Below the pieces are notes generated by a model. It did not search any database, was not told the DNA's origin, and worked only from the letters and a program-made list of their open reading frames with translations. This document shows positions 33,438 to 42,110 of a stretch of DNA of 62,098 bases, one piece after another. Where the stretch lies: positions 1-62,098 of the forward strand of contig CAKTZI010000023.1 in assembly GCA_934635385.1 (NCBI GenBank). Direction: 5' to 3'. Position numbers and translations under genes: made by a program. Numbering within the stretch: the first letter of the stretch is position 1; every line of letters starts with the position of its first letter. This DNA comes from an uncultured Kiritimatiellota bacterium. Lineage in GTDB: Bacteria; Verrucomicrobiota; Kiritimatiellia; RFP12; UBA1067.

Positions 33438-34652
33438 ATGGTTATTCGTCATGATTATCTTGAAAAGGTTCGGCCTTATGTTGATCTTGACATCGTCAAG
33501 GTCTTGACGGGGATTCGGCGTTCGGGGAAATCTGTTCTCATGGAGCAGATTCGTGACCTGTTGGTGAAGCCGAAAAATCCAGATGGCGAGTTTATCTACT
33601 TCAATCTTGAAGAAGAGGAAAATGCTGCCTACCTGAAAAAGGGCGCTTTGCATGCACATGTGCTGGAGCGGATGTCCCAATGCGGCGCCCGCAAAGTCTA
33701 CGTGTTCCTTGACGAGATACATCACGTCGAAGATTGGGAGATTTCCGTCAACTCGTTGCGGGCGAAGAAGAACGTGGACGTCTACATCACAGGTTCCAAT
33801 TCCAAGTTGCTTTCGGGCGAACTCGCGTCCCACCTGACTGGACGATATGTCGAAATCCTCGTGACGCCATTCTCATTCCCTGAGTTTGAAGAAGCGGCTC
33901 GCGCGTCATTCCCTCAGTTGACGCGAGACGACCTGTTCGTGCGGTATCTCCAGTTTGGCGGGATGCCGTTTCTTTCCAGCCTGGGCTATCGCGTAGACCT
34001 TTGCCGGAACTATCTGGAAGACGTCTATTCGTCCATCCTCCTCAAGGGTGTCGTGCGGAGGGGACGGATTCGGGACGTCGATATGCTGGGGCGCATCTTC
34101 CAGTTTGTCATGACGGAAGCCGGGCATACGTTCTCGGCAGCCTCCATCGTCCGCTTCCTCAAGAGCGAGAGACGCCCTTGCACGGTCGATACGGTACTGA
34201 ATTACCTTGAACTGGGCGAAGACGCCTTTTTGTTCCGGCGCGTCAAGCGGGAGGATCTCGTCGGGCGGCGGATCCTGTCGGTGGACGAGAAGTTCTACGT
34301 GACGGATACGGGCATGCGGCGCGCGCTTGTCGGAGGAGCCGCAATGCGCGACATTGACCAGACGCTTGAGAACCTTGTCTATCTTGAGCTGGTCCGGCGT
34401 GGGTTTCGCGTGACGGTTGGGCGCGTGCACGAGCAAGAGGTCGATTTCGTCGCCGACCGAAACGGCGAAAAGGCGTATTATCAGGTCGCTTACCTGATGC
34501 CGACTGAAGAGACTCGCGTACGCGAGTTCGGTGCGTTCAGGGGGATTTCGGACAATTATCCGAAGTTCGTGATCTCGATGGATTCCATCGATATGAGCAT
34601 GGACGGCATTCGGCATATTCGCGCCACAGATTTCTTTTCCCGGATCGCGTAG
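33438..34652 (+). CDS. AAA-type ATPase with DUF4143 C-terminal domain (copy 2)
   Basis: 404 residues. Walker A GIRRSGKSVL, Walker B YVFLDEIHHV, sensor VYITGSNSKLLSGEL, and a C-terminal half ending with FVISMDSIDMSMDGIRHIRA. Same family as copy 1, but only moderately similar, so not a recent duplicate. Start ATG 33438 has AGGAG eight bases upstream. The promoter belongs to repeat copy B. GC content is lower than in neighbouring metabolic genes. Confidence 0.9.
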   Translation: MVIRHDYLEKVRPYVDLDIVKVLTGIRRSGKSVLMEQIRDLLVKPKNPDGEFIYFNLEEEENAAYLKKGALHAHVLERMSQCGARKVYVFLDEIHHVEDWEISVNSLRAKKNVDVYITGSNSKLLSGELASHLTGRYVEILVTPFSFPEFEEAARASFPQLTRDDLFVRYLQFGGMPFLSSLGYRVDLCRNYLEDVYSSILLKGVVRRGRIRDVDMLGRIFQFVMTEAGHTFSAASIVRFLKSERRPCTVDTVLNYLELGEDAFLFRRVKREDLVGRRILSVDEKFYVTDTGMRRALVGGAAMRDIDQTLENLVYLELVRRGFRVTVGRVHEQEVDFVADRNGEKAYYQVAYLMPTEETRVREFGAFRGISDNYPKFVISMDSIDMSMDGIRHIRATDFFSRIA

Positions 34653-34750
34653 GCATTCCTAAAAAGCGATGGGCGTGATTGCGGTCTCACCGCCGCAAGC
34701 GGTCGAAGAACTTTCTTGATTGACTCTTGTTGGTTGTTCGTTGGTTTTGC
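34653..34750. other. Short A/T-rich gap before the shared promoter module
   Basis: Contains a possible hairpin GCGGTCTCACCGCCGC (34680-34695). No gene recognised. Confidence 0.4.
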
Positions 34751-34818
34751 GCTTCGTTTTGCTGGCGCAAAATTTTTACGAATTATTGGCTCTATTGTTC
34801 GGAAATTTATGGTATAAT
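34751..34818 (+). promoter_or_regulatory. Shared 68-bp promoter module, copy 1
   Basis: Includes AAAATTTTTACGA, TTATTGGCTCTATTGTTCGG and TTTATGGTATAAT. It matches 51273-51340 at 61 of 68 positions. It drives the GH39-like gene; the ATG is 36 bp after the -10. Confidence 0.85.
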
Positions 34819-34854
34819 GTCACTCGTCTTGAAAAGCACAGGAATCAAACGAAC

Positions 34855-36363
34855 ATGAACAGACAGCATTCAGAGCGTGGAAACCTGACGTTGGGCGTCG
34901 GTCGGTTCGCGGCGGCGTTGGGGCTTTCCGTGATGTGCGCGGTTGCACAGGCTACGGGTGCAGAGCCTGCGCGCGTGACAGTCTTTTGCGACGAGGCGGT
35001 GGGGCAGATCAAGCCGGTGAACGGCGTCGGGCAGCCGCCGATGATCGGGGCGCCGACGTCCTTCGACCTGATGCACTACCTGAAGGAGGCAGGCATCCCC
35101 TATGCGCGCCTCCACGACGTCGGCGGCCCCTACGGCGGCTTGCGCTATGTGGACGTCCCGAATCTCTTCCGCGATTTCGCGGCGGACGAGACGCGGCCGG
35201 AGAACTACAGCTTCGCCTACACGGACGCGCTGATGAAGGCTCTTGTCGAAAACGGCGTCGAGCCGTTCTTCCGGCTGGGCGTGACGATTGACAATCCCGT
35301 GACGGCGGGGTATCCCGGCTACTTCCTCGACCCACCGAAGGACTTCGCGAAGTGGGCGCGCATCTGCGAGCATGTCATCCGCCACTACACGGAAGGCTGG
35401 GCGGACGGGTTTCGGATGAAAGTCACTTACTGGGAGATCTGGAACGAGCCGGACAACGAGCCGGACCCGGCGCGCAATCCGATGTGGCACGGCACGTTTG
35501 CGGACTACATCCGCTTCTACGGCGTCGTGGCGTCGCACCTGAAGGCGAAGTTTCCGCACCTGAAGATCGGCGGCTACGGGAGCTGCGGCTTCTATGTCGG
35601 CGTCGGCGCGGCGCGGGCGGCGGCCGGGAACTCGTCGCCGCGCCTAGACTACTTCGTCGATTGCGCGACGAACTTCCTTTCGTCCGTCCGGGCGAACGGC
35701 TGGCCGCTGGACTTCTTCTCCTTCCACTCCTACTCCAAGCCGGCCGAGGCGCTGAAGCAGGTGCGCTACGCCGACCGCCTGCTGACGTCCTATGGGTTCA
35801 CGCGGCAGGGGACCGAGCGGATCTTCAACGAGTGGCTGCCGTATGCGGGACGCCAGAACCTCGGGACGGCGCAGTCGGCGGCCGCCATCGCGGCGATGCT
35901 CGTCGGGCTCCAGAACGGCCCTTGCGACCTCGCGTGCATCTACGATGCGCGCTGCGGCATCGGCGACTACGCGCCGCTGTTCAATCCGCTGACCTACGAG
36001 CCGCGCAAGGCCTACCAGGCGTATGTGGCGTTCAACGAATTGCGCAAGCGCGGCCGTGCGGTTCGGGCGGACGTCGCGCCTGAATGCCCGAACCTGCACG
36101 TTGCGGCGGCGGCGGATGAGGCCGGCGCGGCGGCCCTGCTTGTCAACGACGGCGATGAGGCGATCCCCGTCGCGATCGGGGCGTGCGGACTGGCGTTGGC
36201 CGGGGCCGTCGTCACCGACGCGAACCGGACGTCCGCGCCGTTGGACGACGTGACGGCGCTTCCGCCGCAGTCCATCGTCCTCATGCGATTTTCCCGTCAG
36301 GGAAACGTGTCCCTCGGCAGGGACGCGCACGAACAGAAAACACAAACAACCAACAGGAGATAA
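34855..36363 (+). CDS. Secreted GH39-like glycoside hydrolase
   Basis: 502 residues with a late signal sequence (GVGRFAAALGLSVMCAVAQA). The (beta/alpha)8 fold has the clan GH-A acid/base in VTYWEIWNEPDNEP and a likely nucleophile in RIFNEWLPY. PYARLHDVGGPYGG and FSFHSYSKPAEAL fit the beta-xylosidase/iduronidase-type family GH39. The substrate is unknown. The gene is preceded by a promoter module shared with the rhamnosidase-like gene at 51349, so both probably respond to one signal. The LamG-type gene follows after 4 bp. Confidence 0.82.
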   Translation: MNRQHSERGNLTLGVGRFAAALGLSVMCAVAQATGAEPARVTVFCDEAVGQIKPVNGVGQPPMIGAPTSFDLMHYLKEAGIPYARLHDVGGPYGGLRYVDVPNLFRDFAADETRPENYSFAYTDALMKALVENGVEPFFRLGVTIDNPVTAGYPGYFLDPPKDFAKWARICEHVIRHYTEGWADGFRMKVTYWEIWNEPDNEPDPARNPMWHGTFADYIRFYGVVASHLKAKFPHLKIGGYGSCGFYVGVGAARAAAGNSSPRLDYFVDCATNFLSSVRANGWPLDFFSFHSYSKPAEALKQVRYADRLLTSYGFTRQGTERIFNEWLPYAGRQNLGTAQSAAAIAAMLVGLQNGPCDLACIYDARCGIGDYAPLFNPLTYEPRKAYQAYVAFNELRKRGRAVRADVAPECPNLHVAAAADEAGAAALLVNDGDEAIPVAIGACGLALAGAVVTDANRTSAPLDDVTALPPQSIVLMRFSRQGNVSLGRDAHEQKTQTTNRR

Positions 36364-36367
36364 GAAC

Positions 36368-38181
36368 ATGGCCAGAATAACTCGTTTCGCGTCGATTCCT
36401 TCAACTTTAGGGGGGGGGGTAAAAACTTCCGGAAGAGTCTCCTCGCCGGCCTGGCGTTCGCGATGGGGACGCTGATGGCTTCGGTCGGGGGTGACATCCA
36501 TGAGGATGCGATCGTTTGGCTGCGTGGCGACAGCGACGCAAACGGCGACGGCGTCATTCAGGTGGACGAAGTGGTGGATGCGCGAAAGCCGACGGCGGCC
36601 GAGACGATCCGGCCGTTTGGCTGGTTGGACGGGACGGTCGCGGACACGGGCGGCGACTTCTGCTGGACAAATGACGCCGTGACGATCCCCTACACGCAGC
36701 GCACGGTTCCCGGCGCGCGCAACTATGGCTTTCGGCAGAGCGTGCGCACGGCGAACAATGGCTCGATGCCGAACACGATCGTGCTGTCGGACACGGCGAG
36801 CCGAATTACGTCCAACAGCTGGTCGTTCCACCTGCGGTTCAAGTGGGCGGGCGACTGCATCAGCCCCAAGACGAGCCAGCACTGGCTCGTCAATGCCGCG
36901 AGCGACAGCGCGTCGGCGGATGGCCATGGGTTTAAGTGGAGCGTCCAGAACGACGGCAAGTTCGTCTGCTGGATTGGCGGCACGCCTTTCCTGAGCGGCG
37001 TGAGCGCGAACGCCGTGCAGATCGAGTCGAACAAGTGGACGGATGCGGTCTTCGTCTTCAATGACGGCGGCGCGATTGACCTCACGGTCATGCAGGAAGG
37101 CGGCCGTCTCGTCGCCAAGTCCTTCAGCAGCAAGGATGGCCAGTATCGCCCCTGTCCGACCGGGGCGTTCGTTCTCGGCAACGAGGCCAAGGTTGAGAAG
37201 TGGGGCTATTACGTCGATTCGGCCGCCTGTTACAGTGCCTTTCGCGGACAGGTCAACCAGTTCGCCGTCTGGAATCGGGCGCTGACGGCGGATGAGGTCC
37301 TGCGCGTACTCGCGTGGCCGAACGAGGATCTCGTTCGCGCGGGCGTGGCCGACGGCTCGTCGGCGGAGTTCAATGGCGCGGAGCCGGTCGCCGAAGGGCC
37401 GCTCGACGCCGATGCGGGATGGGGGGCCTTTGGCGGCGACATCCCGGCGGGCGCGTCCAAGAGCGTCGCGTTTGTCGTCCCGACGCGGTTTGACGGGCTG
37501 CCGCAGCTGCTGCGGTGGCGCGGCGCCGCCGACTCGGCGTCCGGCCTGCTGGAGCTCAAGGCCAACGGAACGTCCGTGGGCGTCCTGCCGGCCGAGGCGA
37601 ACCGGTGGACGGTGTTCCTGATCCCCGGTGCGCAGTTCGTCGCCGGCGAGACGACGACGCTGACGCTGACGCGCACGGACGCGGGGACAGACCCCCTGCG
37701 GACGGACGCGCTGGCGGTCGGCGGCTCCTGGCAGGAGGGCACGGTCTCGGGCAACCAATGGGAAAACGGAAGCATCGACAAGACGCCGGTCGATTACTAT
37801 GTCCCGGACGGCGACTTCGGGCATTTCAGGAACAAGGCCCTGCCCGGCTCCGGCATGCGCCTGAAGTTTGACGTCCCGGAATCCGTGGCGGGATTCCACA
37901 GGTACGAGGTCGCGTTCAGCAGCGTCTTCGAGCAGGCGCGCGAGAACGTCAAGTTCGTGGCGTACCTCAACGGCGTTTCGGTCTATTCGGAGGAGCGGAC
38001 GTCCGGCGGCTGGCAGAACCGTTCGTTCAAGATCCCGCGGAATCTGCTGAAGGCCGGCGCGAACGAGCTGCATTTCGTCAACGAGGGCGACCCGGACGGG
38101 GCCGAGGGATTCTTCAGCTTCGACTACGTGCAGATGCGCGTCGGCAAGCGGCAGAAGGGCATCTGCATCGTCATCCGCTGA
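36368..38181 (+). CDS. LamG-like surface protein with a G10 tract in the signal-peptide region (off frame)
   Basis: The start ATG 36368, with AGGAG upstream, is followed by 14 codons and a run of ten G. In this sequence the frame then stops early; with 8 or 11 G it would read straight into KNFRKSLLAGLAFAMGTLMA, a signal peptide, and the 570-residue remainder. That part has a concanavalin/LamG-like domain (about 100-300; VFVFNDGGAIDLTV) and a C-terminal beta-sandwich, and it ends KRQKGICIVIR. A GGGGACAG unit (37680-37698) lies in the middle. No usual start codon exists before ATG 36463, which would remove the signal peptide. The tract could allow phase variation, or be a sequencing error. Confidence 0.75.
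36410..36419 (+). repeat. Homopolymer G10
   Basis: Ten consecutive G at codon 15 of the LamG-like gene. Length 10 leaves the downstream frame off; 8 or 11 would put it on. Confidence 0.9.
37680..37698. repeat. GGGGACAGACCCC unit inside the LamG-like gene
   Basis: GCGGGGACAGACCCCCTGC, one in-frame copy of the short palindromic core. Confidence 0.65.
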
Positions 38182-38197
38182 CGGGAAAGGAGAGACC

Positions 38198-40222
38198 ATG
38201 GCGCTGCGGCATTCAATCTGTCTGACCAGTCTGCTGGCGGTTGGCGTTTCCCTGGAATCGCCGGCCGCGTTTCAGCCCACGTTGCCCGTCTACCGCGAGA
38301 CGGCGCTCTCGCCCGCCTTGCGGGCGGAGATTCTGCGGGAGACGCCCGCGCGGCTCGCCGCGCTCAAGGCCCGCATGGGCGCGCAGTGGCAGCGCGTCAA
38401 GGCGGAGATCCCGGCGGATGCGTTTCAGCGCGTCCGCACCGTGAAGCGCATGGAGATCGCTGGCCGCCTGTTTGGCTTTGCGCAGAAGGAGCTGGCGCGC
38501 GGCGACACGGACGGCTTGGCGTTCGCGTTCCTGGCGACGGAAGACCTGCGGCGTTTCTGCGACCTCTTCGACGACGAGCTTCGCTACTGGGCGACCTATC
38601 CGCTGGCCCCCGGCGTCACCCCGAAGGTGATCCGCGTCGCGGACCTTGGCGCGAAGGGCGACGGGAAGACGGACAACGTGGCGGCGTTCGACGCGGCGAT
38701 TGCGGCGGCGGCGGGCTACGGCGGCGCGCCCGTCGTCATCGAGATTCCCGAAGGGGAGTTCCATTTCGCGCCGCCGGGCGAGCGCGTCCATGTCGAGCTG
38801 AGGAACCTCACGAACGTCGTCCTGCGCGGCGTTTCGCCGGAGCGGACGCGGCTGCGGTTCGACAACACGGAGCAGGGCGGCGTGAGCGTCTGGGGCGGCG
38901 CCAACGTGACCGTCGCGGATCTGGAGGTCGCCTCCACCGAGACGCCGTTCTTTCAGGGCGTCGTCGAGTCGTTTGACAAGGCGGAGGGGGTCGCCGTCGT
39001 CCGTCAGCATCCCGGCACGGTGCGCCCGGACGATCCGCGATTCCTGGGCGGCGGACGGCTCCAGTTCTGCCTGGGCATCTTCGATGCGGACGGAAACGAG
39101 GTCGTCGACGGCTGGCTGTCGATGTTCTATGATCGTCGCGCGGAAGACTTGGGCGACGGGAGGTTTCGCGTCCACCTCGTGAAAGACCACTACAACTACA
39201 GGCGTCCGCGCACACGGCTGGAGCCGGGCTGGCAGGTCGTCATCCCCCTGCGGAAGGCCTTCTGCTCGAACGTCGAGACGACGCGCGGCGCCTACCTGTG
39301 CAACGTGGTCAACGTCTGGGTGCGGAACGGGCGCGGCAGTGCCGTCAACTTCTGCGCGGAGGCGTTCTACTCGTCGGCGTGGCGCGTCCGGGTCTTTCCG
39401 TTGCCGGGGCTGCTCGCCGCCTCGTGCGCCGACGCCATCATGAACCATCGCGGCACGTTCATCGGCGAAAGCTCGTTTGACCACCTGAATGACGACGGCG
39501 GAAATTGCTATTCGCTCGGACGGCGCATCCGGCGGATCGAGAACGGCGACACGGTTGTCGGCGACTGGCTACCGTGCAACTACGCGGTCGGCGACCCCAT
39601 GCAGGTCGTGAGCGCGCAGACGGGCCAGTTCCTCTACCTGGGCCGTGTCAAGCGGGCGGGCGGCGCCGAGTCGTCGCGCGGCGCGCCGCACGAGACGCAG
39701 TTCGAGGACGCCCTGCCGGACGGCATCCGCACGGTCGCGTCCATCGCCCTGCCGCAGCCGACGGGCGAAGAGCGCTTCCTGCAGGCGGTGGCGGACGGCA
39801 AGATCGACGGATCGCGCGAGCCGGACGTCCTCTACCGTCCCTACATGTTCGGCGTCGGGCACGTCGTCTGCCGGACGCGCTTCGCGTCGCTGCGCGGTTC
39901 GGGGGCGGTCTGCGCCTGTCCGAACGCGCTCTTCGAGGACGTGACCTACGAACACATGAATCGCGGCATTTCGCTCTCGTCGCTGGGCAACATGGAAGGG
40001 CCGGCCCCGTACAACGTCTGGATCCGGAACTGCACGTTCCGGCACTGCCTCGTCGGCATCGAGGGCCGGTGCATCCGGGGTATCGGCGGCAAGTTCCTGA
40101 CGGCGCCGATTCGCGGCCTGACGGTCGAGGGCTGCCGCTTCGAGGACGTCGGAACGCCCTACATCGACGACAACGTCGGAGACGACGCGTCCGTTCAGGA
40201 TGATCTTGTCTCACCAATTTGA
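38198..40222 (+). CDS. Secreted right-handed beta-helix protein (pectate-lyase-like)
   Basis: 674 residues. A short signal peptide (MALRHSICLTSLLAVGVSLE) precedes a helical region of about 100 residues, then a GH28/pectate-lyase-like beta-helix starting with RVADLGAKGDGKTDNVAAFD, a standard opening for this superfamily. Repeated rungs such as NVVLRGVSPERTRLRFDN and VWIRNCTFRHCLVGIEG follow. The protein is paralogous to the product at 49403 (shared DELRYWATYPLAPGV-like linker and NDDGGNCYS-like motif). It probably cleaves or binds an acidic polysaccharide. Repeat copy C begins 40 bp after its stop. Confidence 0.82.
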   Translation: MALRHSICLTSLLAVGVSLESPAAFQPTLPVYRETALSPALRAEILRETPARLAALKARMGAQWQRVKAEIPADAFQRVRTVKRMEIAGRLFGFAQKELARGDTDGLAFAFLATEDLRRFCDLFDDELRYWATYPLAPGVTPKVIRVADLGAKGDGKTDNVAAFDAAIAAAAGYGGAPVVIEIPEGEFHFAPPGERVHVELRNLTNVVLRGVSPERTRLRFDNTEQGGVSVWGGANVTVADLEVASTETPFFQGVVESFDKAEGVAVVRQHPGTVRPDDPRFLGGGRLQFCLGIFDADGNEVVDGWLSMFYDRRAEDLGDGRFRVHLVKDHYNYRRPRTRLEPGWQVVIPLRKAFCSNVETTRGAYLCNVVNVWVRNGRGSAVNFCAEAFYSSAWRVRVFPLPGLLAASCADAIMNHRGTFIGESSFDHLNDDGGNCYSLGRRIRRIENGDTVVGDWLPCNYAVGDPMQVVSAQTGQFLYLGRVKRAGGAESSRGAPHETQFEDALPDGIRTVASIALPQPTGEERFLQAVADGKIDGSREPDVLYRPYMFGVGHVVCRTRFASLRGSGAVCACPNALFEDVTYEHMNRGISLSSLGNMEGPAPYNVWIRNCTFRHCLVGIEGRCIRGIGGKFLTAPIRGLTVEGCRFEDVGTPYIDDNVGDDASVQDDLVSPI

Positions 40223-40262
40223 AAAACTGAGAACGCTTGTTGCGTGTTCGCGGGGATATGTT

Positions 40263-40491
40263 CACGGGGACAGGCCCCTCATTCGGTGGGGTCTGTCCCC
40301 CATTTGCGCGTGTCAAAAATGCTAAAAAGTCTGTTGATTTGTGCAGATATCGCAAAATGAGAATCTTATGCGGAAAATTCTCGCGTTGCGAGAGCTGTCC
40401 GTTCGACCCTCGTTGTTTTGTTCGACTAGAATCGAATGAACTTGAATTTCGGCCGTCCATTCGACTGTGATCTATTGACACTCGCAGCTGT
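40263..40491. repeat. Composite dispersed repeat, copy C
   Basis: Double hairpin (40266-40302), core TGTCAAAAATGCTAAAAAG and CTGTTGATTTGTGCAGATAT, TTATGCGGAAAATTCTC followed by a small CTCGCGTTGCGAG hairpin, then TTCGAC-N-TCGAA segments ending with GACACTCGCAGCTGT. The last 72 bp (40420-40491) recur as copy D (63 of 72 identical) on the other side of ATPase copy 3. Confidence 0.88.
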
Positions 40492-41852
40492 CATTGCGGC
40501 AAACCTTGATTGCCGTCCTCGGCGTTTGCGCGGAGCAGGGCATCGTATCTGCCGATCATGTAGAGGGGAATGATGCGCACGTTGCCGATGCTGCCGAAGT
40601 TCTCCTCGGAGGTTCGTACGCCGAGGGAGAGTCTCTTCTCGTCCATGAGGATTCTGAGGCTCTTCATCGACCCTCTAACGCCGGATTTGACCTCGATCGG
40701 AAGTATGCCGTTCCTGTACTGGACGATGTAGTCGACTTCCGCGTTCGCGTTTTTCGCCTCGCGGTGCCAGTAGTGGAGGAGTCCGTCGTTCATCGGATCT
40801 CCCGCCTTGAGTATTTCGAGGCCGACGTGCATTTCAGCAAGCTTGCCGCGATTCACGAACTTGGCTGGCGTGTCCACGGCCCACTCTGAAATGTCGAGTC
40901 CGCTTTCGCAGAGGTAAAGCCCGGTGTCGAGAAGCATGAACTTCGTAAGCTTCCTGTTCTCGTCGCCGCCGATGGGGATGCCGTTGGCCATGCATCCCTG
41001 CGTGCGGACAACGATTCGGGCCCGTTCGAGAAGGGCCGTACAACTTTTGGCCTGTGCACAGGATATCTCGGACGGGGAGCCGGAATAGGAGAACTTCTCG
41101 CAGCTCTGGCGGACAACAGAGGTAAACGTTGCCCGGATCGTGTCAGGCGAGATGCGCGTCCTGTACTTGTCGAAATCTGATTTGAGCGTCGTGAGGATGT
41201 CCATCTGCTGGTCGCGGGCTCGGAGAAAGCTTTTTGTCTTCGCGTATTCCGCAACGGCGGCGGGCATCCCCCCGACAATCATGAACTCCTTGAGGTGTCC
41301 GAGCATGATGTCATGAATCGGATCCGGGAACGGTTTGTCGAAAGAGAGCTTGTCGGCATGTTCCATCGTGACTTCCGCACCCATCGCGCACATGAACTCC
41401 GAAAAGGAAAGCGGATGCATGAACAGGTTCCTGATGCGGCCAACGCCGAAGTCTGAGATTTCGGCAAAGGCGAATTCAAGAAGCGACCCTGTTGCCACGA
41501 CATGGAGCGGCTGGACTTTCTCGTAGAAGTATCGTAGCGAGGATATTGCCCTTGGGCATGCTTGTATTTCGTCAAAGAACAGGAGCGTCTTGCCGGGCGT
41601 TATGCGGTGCTGCGTGTAAGTCTCTATGTCGGAGATGATGCGCGACATCTGAAAGTCGCCCTCGAAAATCGCAGCAATCTTCTTGTCGGTCTCGAAATTG
41701 ACTTCGATGAAGTCGCCGTCAAAGTGTTTGGCGAGATGGCGAATCGCTGTGGTCTTGCCAATTTGGCGAGCGCCACGGAGGAGAAGCGGCTTGTGGCTCG
41801 GATCCTCCATCCATTCGACAAGAGCTTTGTCTATCTTGCGGTTTATGTACAT
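40491..41852 (-). CDS. AAA-type ATPase with DUF4143 C-terminal domain (copy 3)
   Basis: 453 residues. Walker A is LLRGARQIGKTTAI, Walker B LLFFDEIQACPRA, sensor VVATGSLLEFA, and the C-terminal half contains EVDYIVQYRNGILPIEVKSG, a PD-(D/E)XK-like D...ExK pattern. It belongs to the larger AAA_14/DUF4143 branch, distinct from copies 1 and 2. Start ATG 41852 has AAAGGGG upstream. The gene is flanked by 72-bp direct repeats (40420-40491 and 42039-42110), and its stop codon lies at the edge of the first. Confidence 0.9.
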   Translation of the reverse strand: MYINRKIDKALVEWMEDPSHKPLLLRGARQIGKTTAIRHLAKHFDGDFIEVNFETDKKIAAIFEGDFQMSRIISDIETYTQHRITPGKTLLFFDEIQACPRAISSLRYFYEKVQPLHVVATGSLLEFAFAEISDFGVGRIRNLFMHPLSFSEFMCAMGAEVTMEHADKLSFDKPFPDPIHDIMLGHLKEFMIVGGMPAAVAEYAKTKSFLRARDQQMDILTTLKSDFDKYRTRISPDTIRATFTSVVRQSCEKFSYSGSPSEISCAQAKSCTALLERARIVVRTQGCMANGIPIGGDENRKLTKFMLLDTGLYLCESGLDISEWAVDTPAKFVNRGKLAEMHVGLEILKAGDPMNDGLLHYWHREAKNANAEVDYIVQYRNGILPIEVKSGVRGSMKSLRILMDEKRLSLGVRTSEENFGSIGNVRIIPLYMIGRYDALLRANAEDGNQGLPQ

Positions 41853-41883
41853 AAAATACCCCTTTCTGACGAAACAAGGTGGT

Positions 41884-41912
41884 AGTATAGCAGATCCTCT
41901 CTTACGAATCAA
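41884..41912 (-). promoter_or_regulatory. Promoter TTGATT-N17-TATACT with extended TGC, ATPase copy 3
   Basis: On the minus strand: -35 TTGATT (41912-41907), spacer 17, TGC-TATACT (-10 at 41889-41884). Start ATG is 31 bp downstream. Confidence 0.65.
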
Positions 41913-41923
41913 TGGCAACTATC

Positions 41924-42000
41924 AAAAAACCAATGTTATAACCTGTACTAACTCTTAAAAATCCAATGATATAAAGTATAGAAAGTCCTAAAAATCCAAT
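41924..42000 (-). repeat. Three 33-bp-phased iterons ATTGGATTTTTA upstream of ATPase copy 3
   Basis: CCAAT ends of A5-CCAAT units fall at 41930-41934, 41963-41967 and 41996-42000, exactly 33 bp apart, about three helical turns. The array lies just upstream of the -35 box. It resembles a set of activator binding sites. Confidence 0.65.
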
Positions 42001-42038
42001 CTTTCGGACGGGTACACGAACTCCGCGTTTTGGACTTC

Positions 42039-42110
42039 GTTCGACTCTAATCGAATGAACTTGAATTTCAGCCATCCGTTCGACTGCAATCTATCGACAC
42101 TCGCAACTGT
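42039..42110. repeat. Composite dispersed repeat, copy D (terminal 72 bp)
   Basis: Direct repeat of 40420-40491 with nine mismatches. It includes the hairpin TTCGACTCTAATCGAA and runs into the last codons of the AraC-type gene (42091), supplying its stop. Confidence 0.85.

Noticed and set aside
35480..35500. TGGCAC followed by TTTGC as a second sigma-54 promoter
   Set aside because: Spacing is wrong (GG and GC not 10 bases apart) and it lies inside the GH39-like coding sequence.
35644..38199. Long minus-strand open frame opposite the GH39-like and LamG-like genes
   Set aside because: No recognisable domain, Arg/Asp-rich composition typical of antisense frames in GC-rich DNA.
24657..41852. 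The ATPase genes as IS21-type transposition helpers (IstB)
   Set aside because: They have the DUF4143-type C-terminal half rather than IstB features, and no partner transposase or terminal inverted repeats were found.
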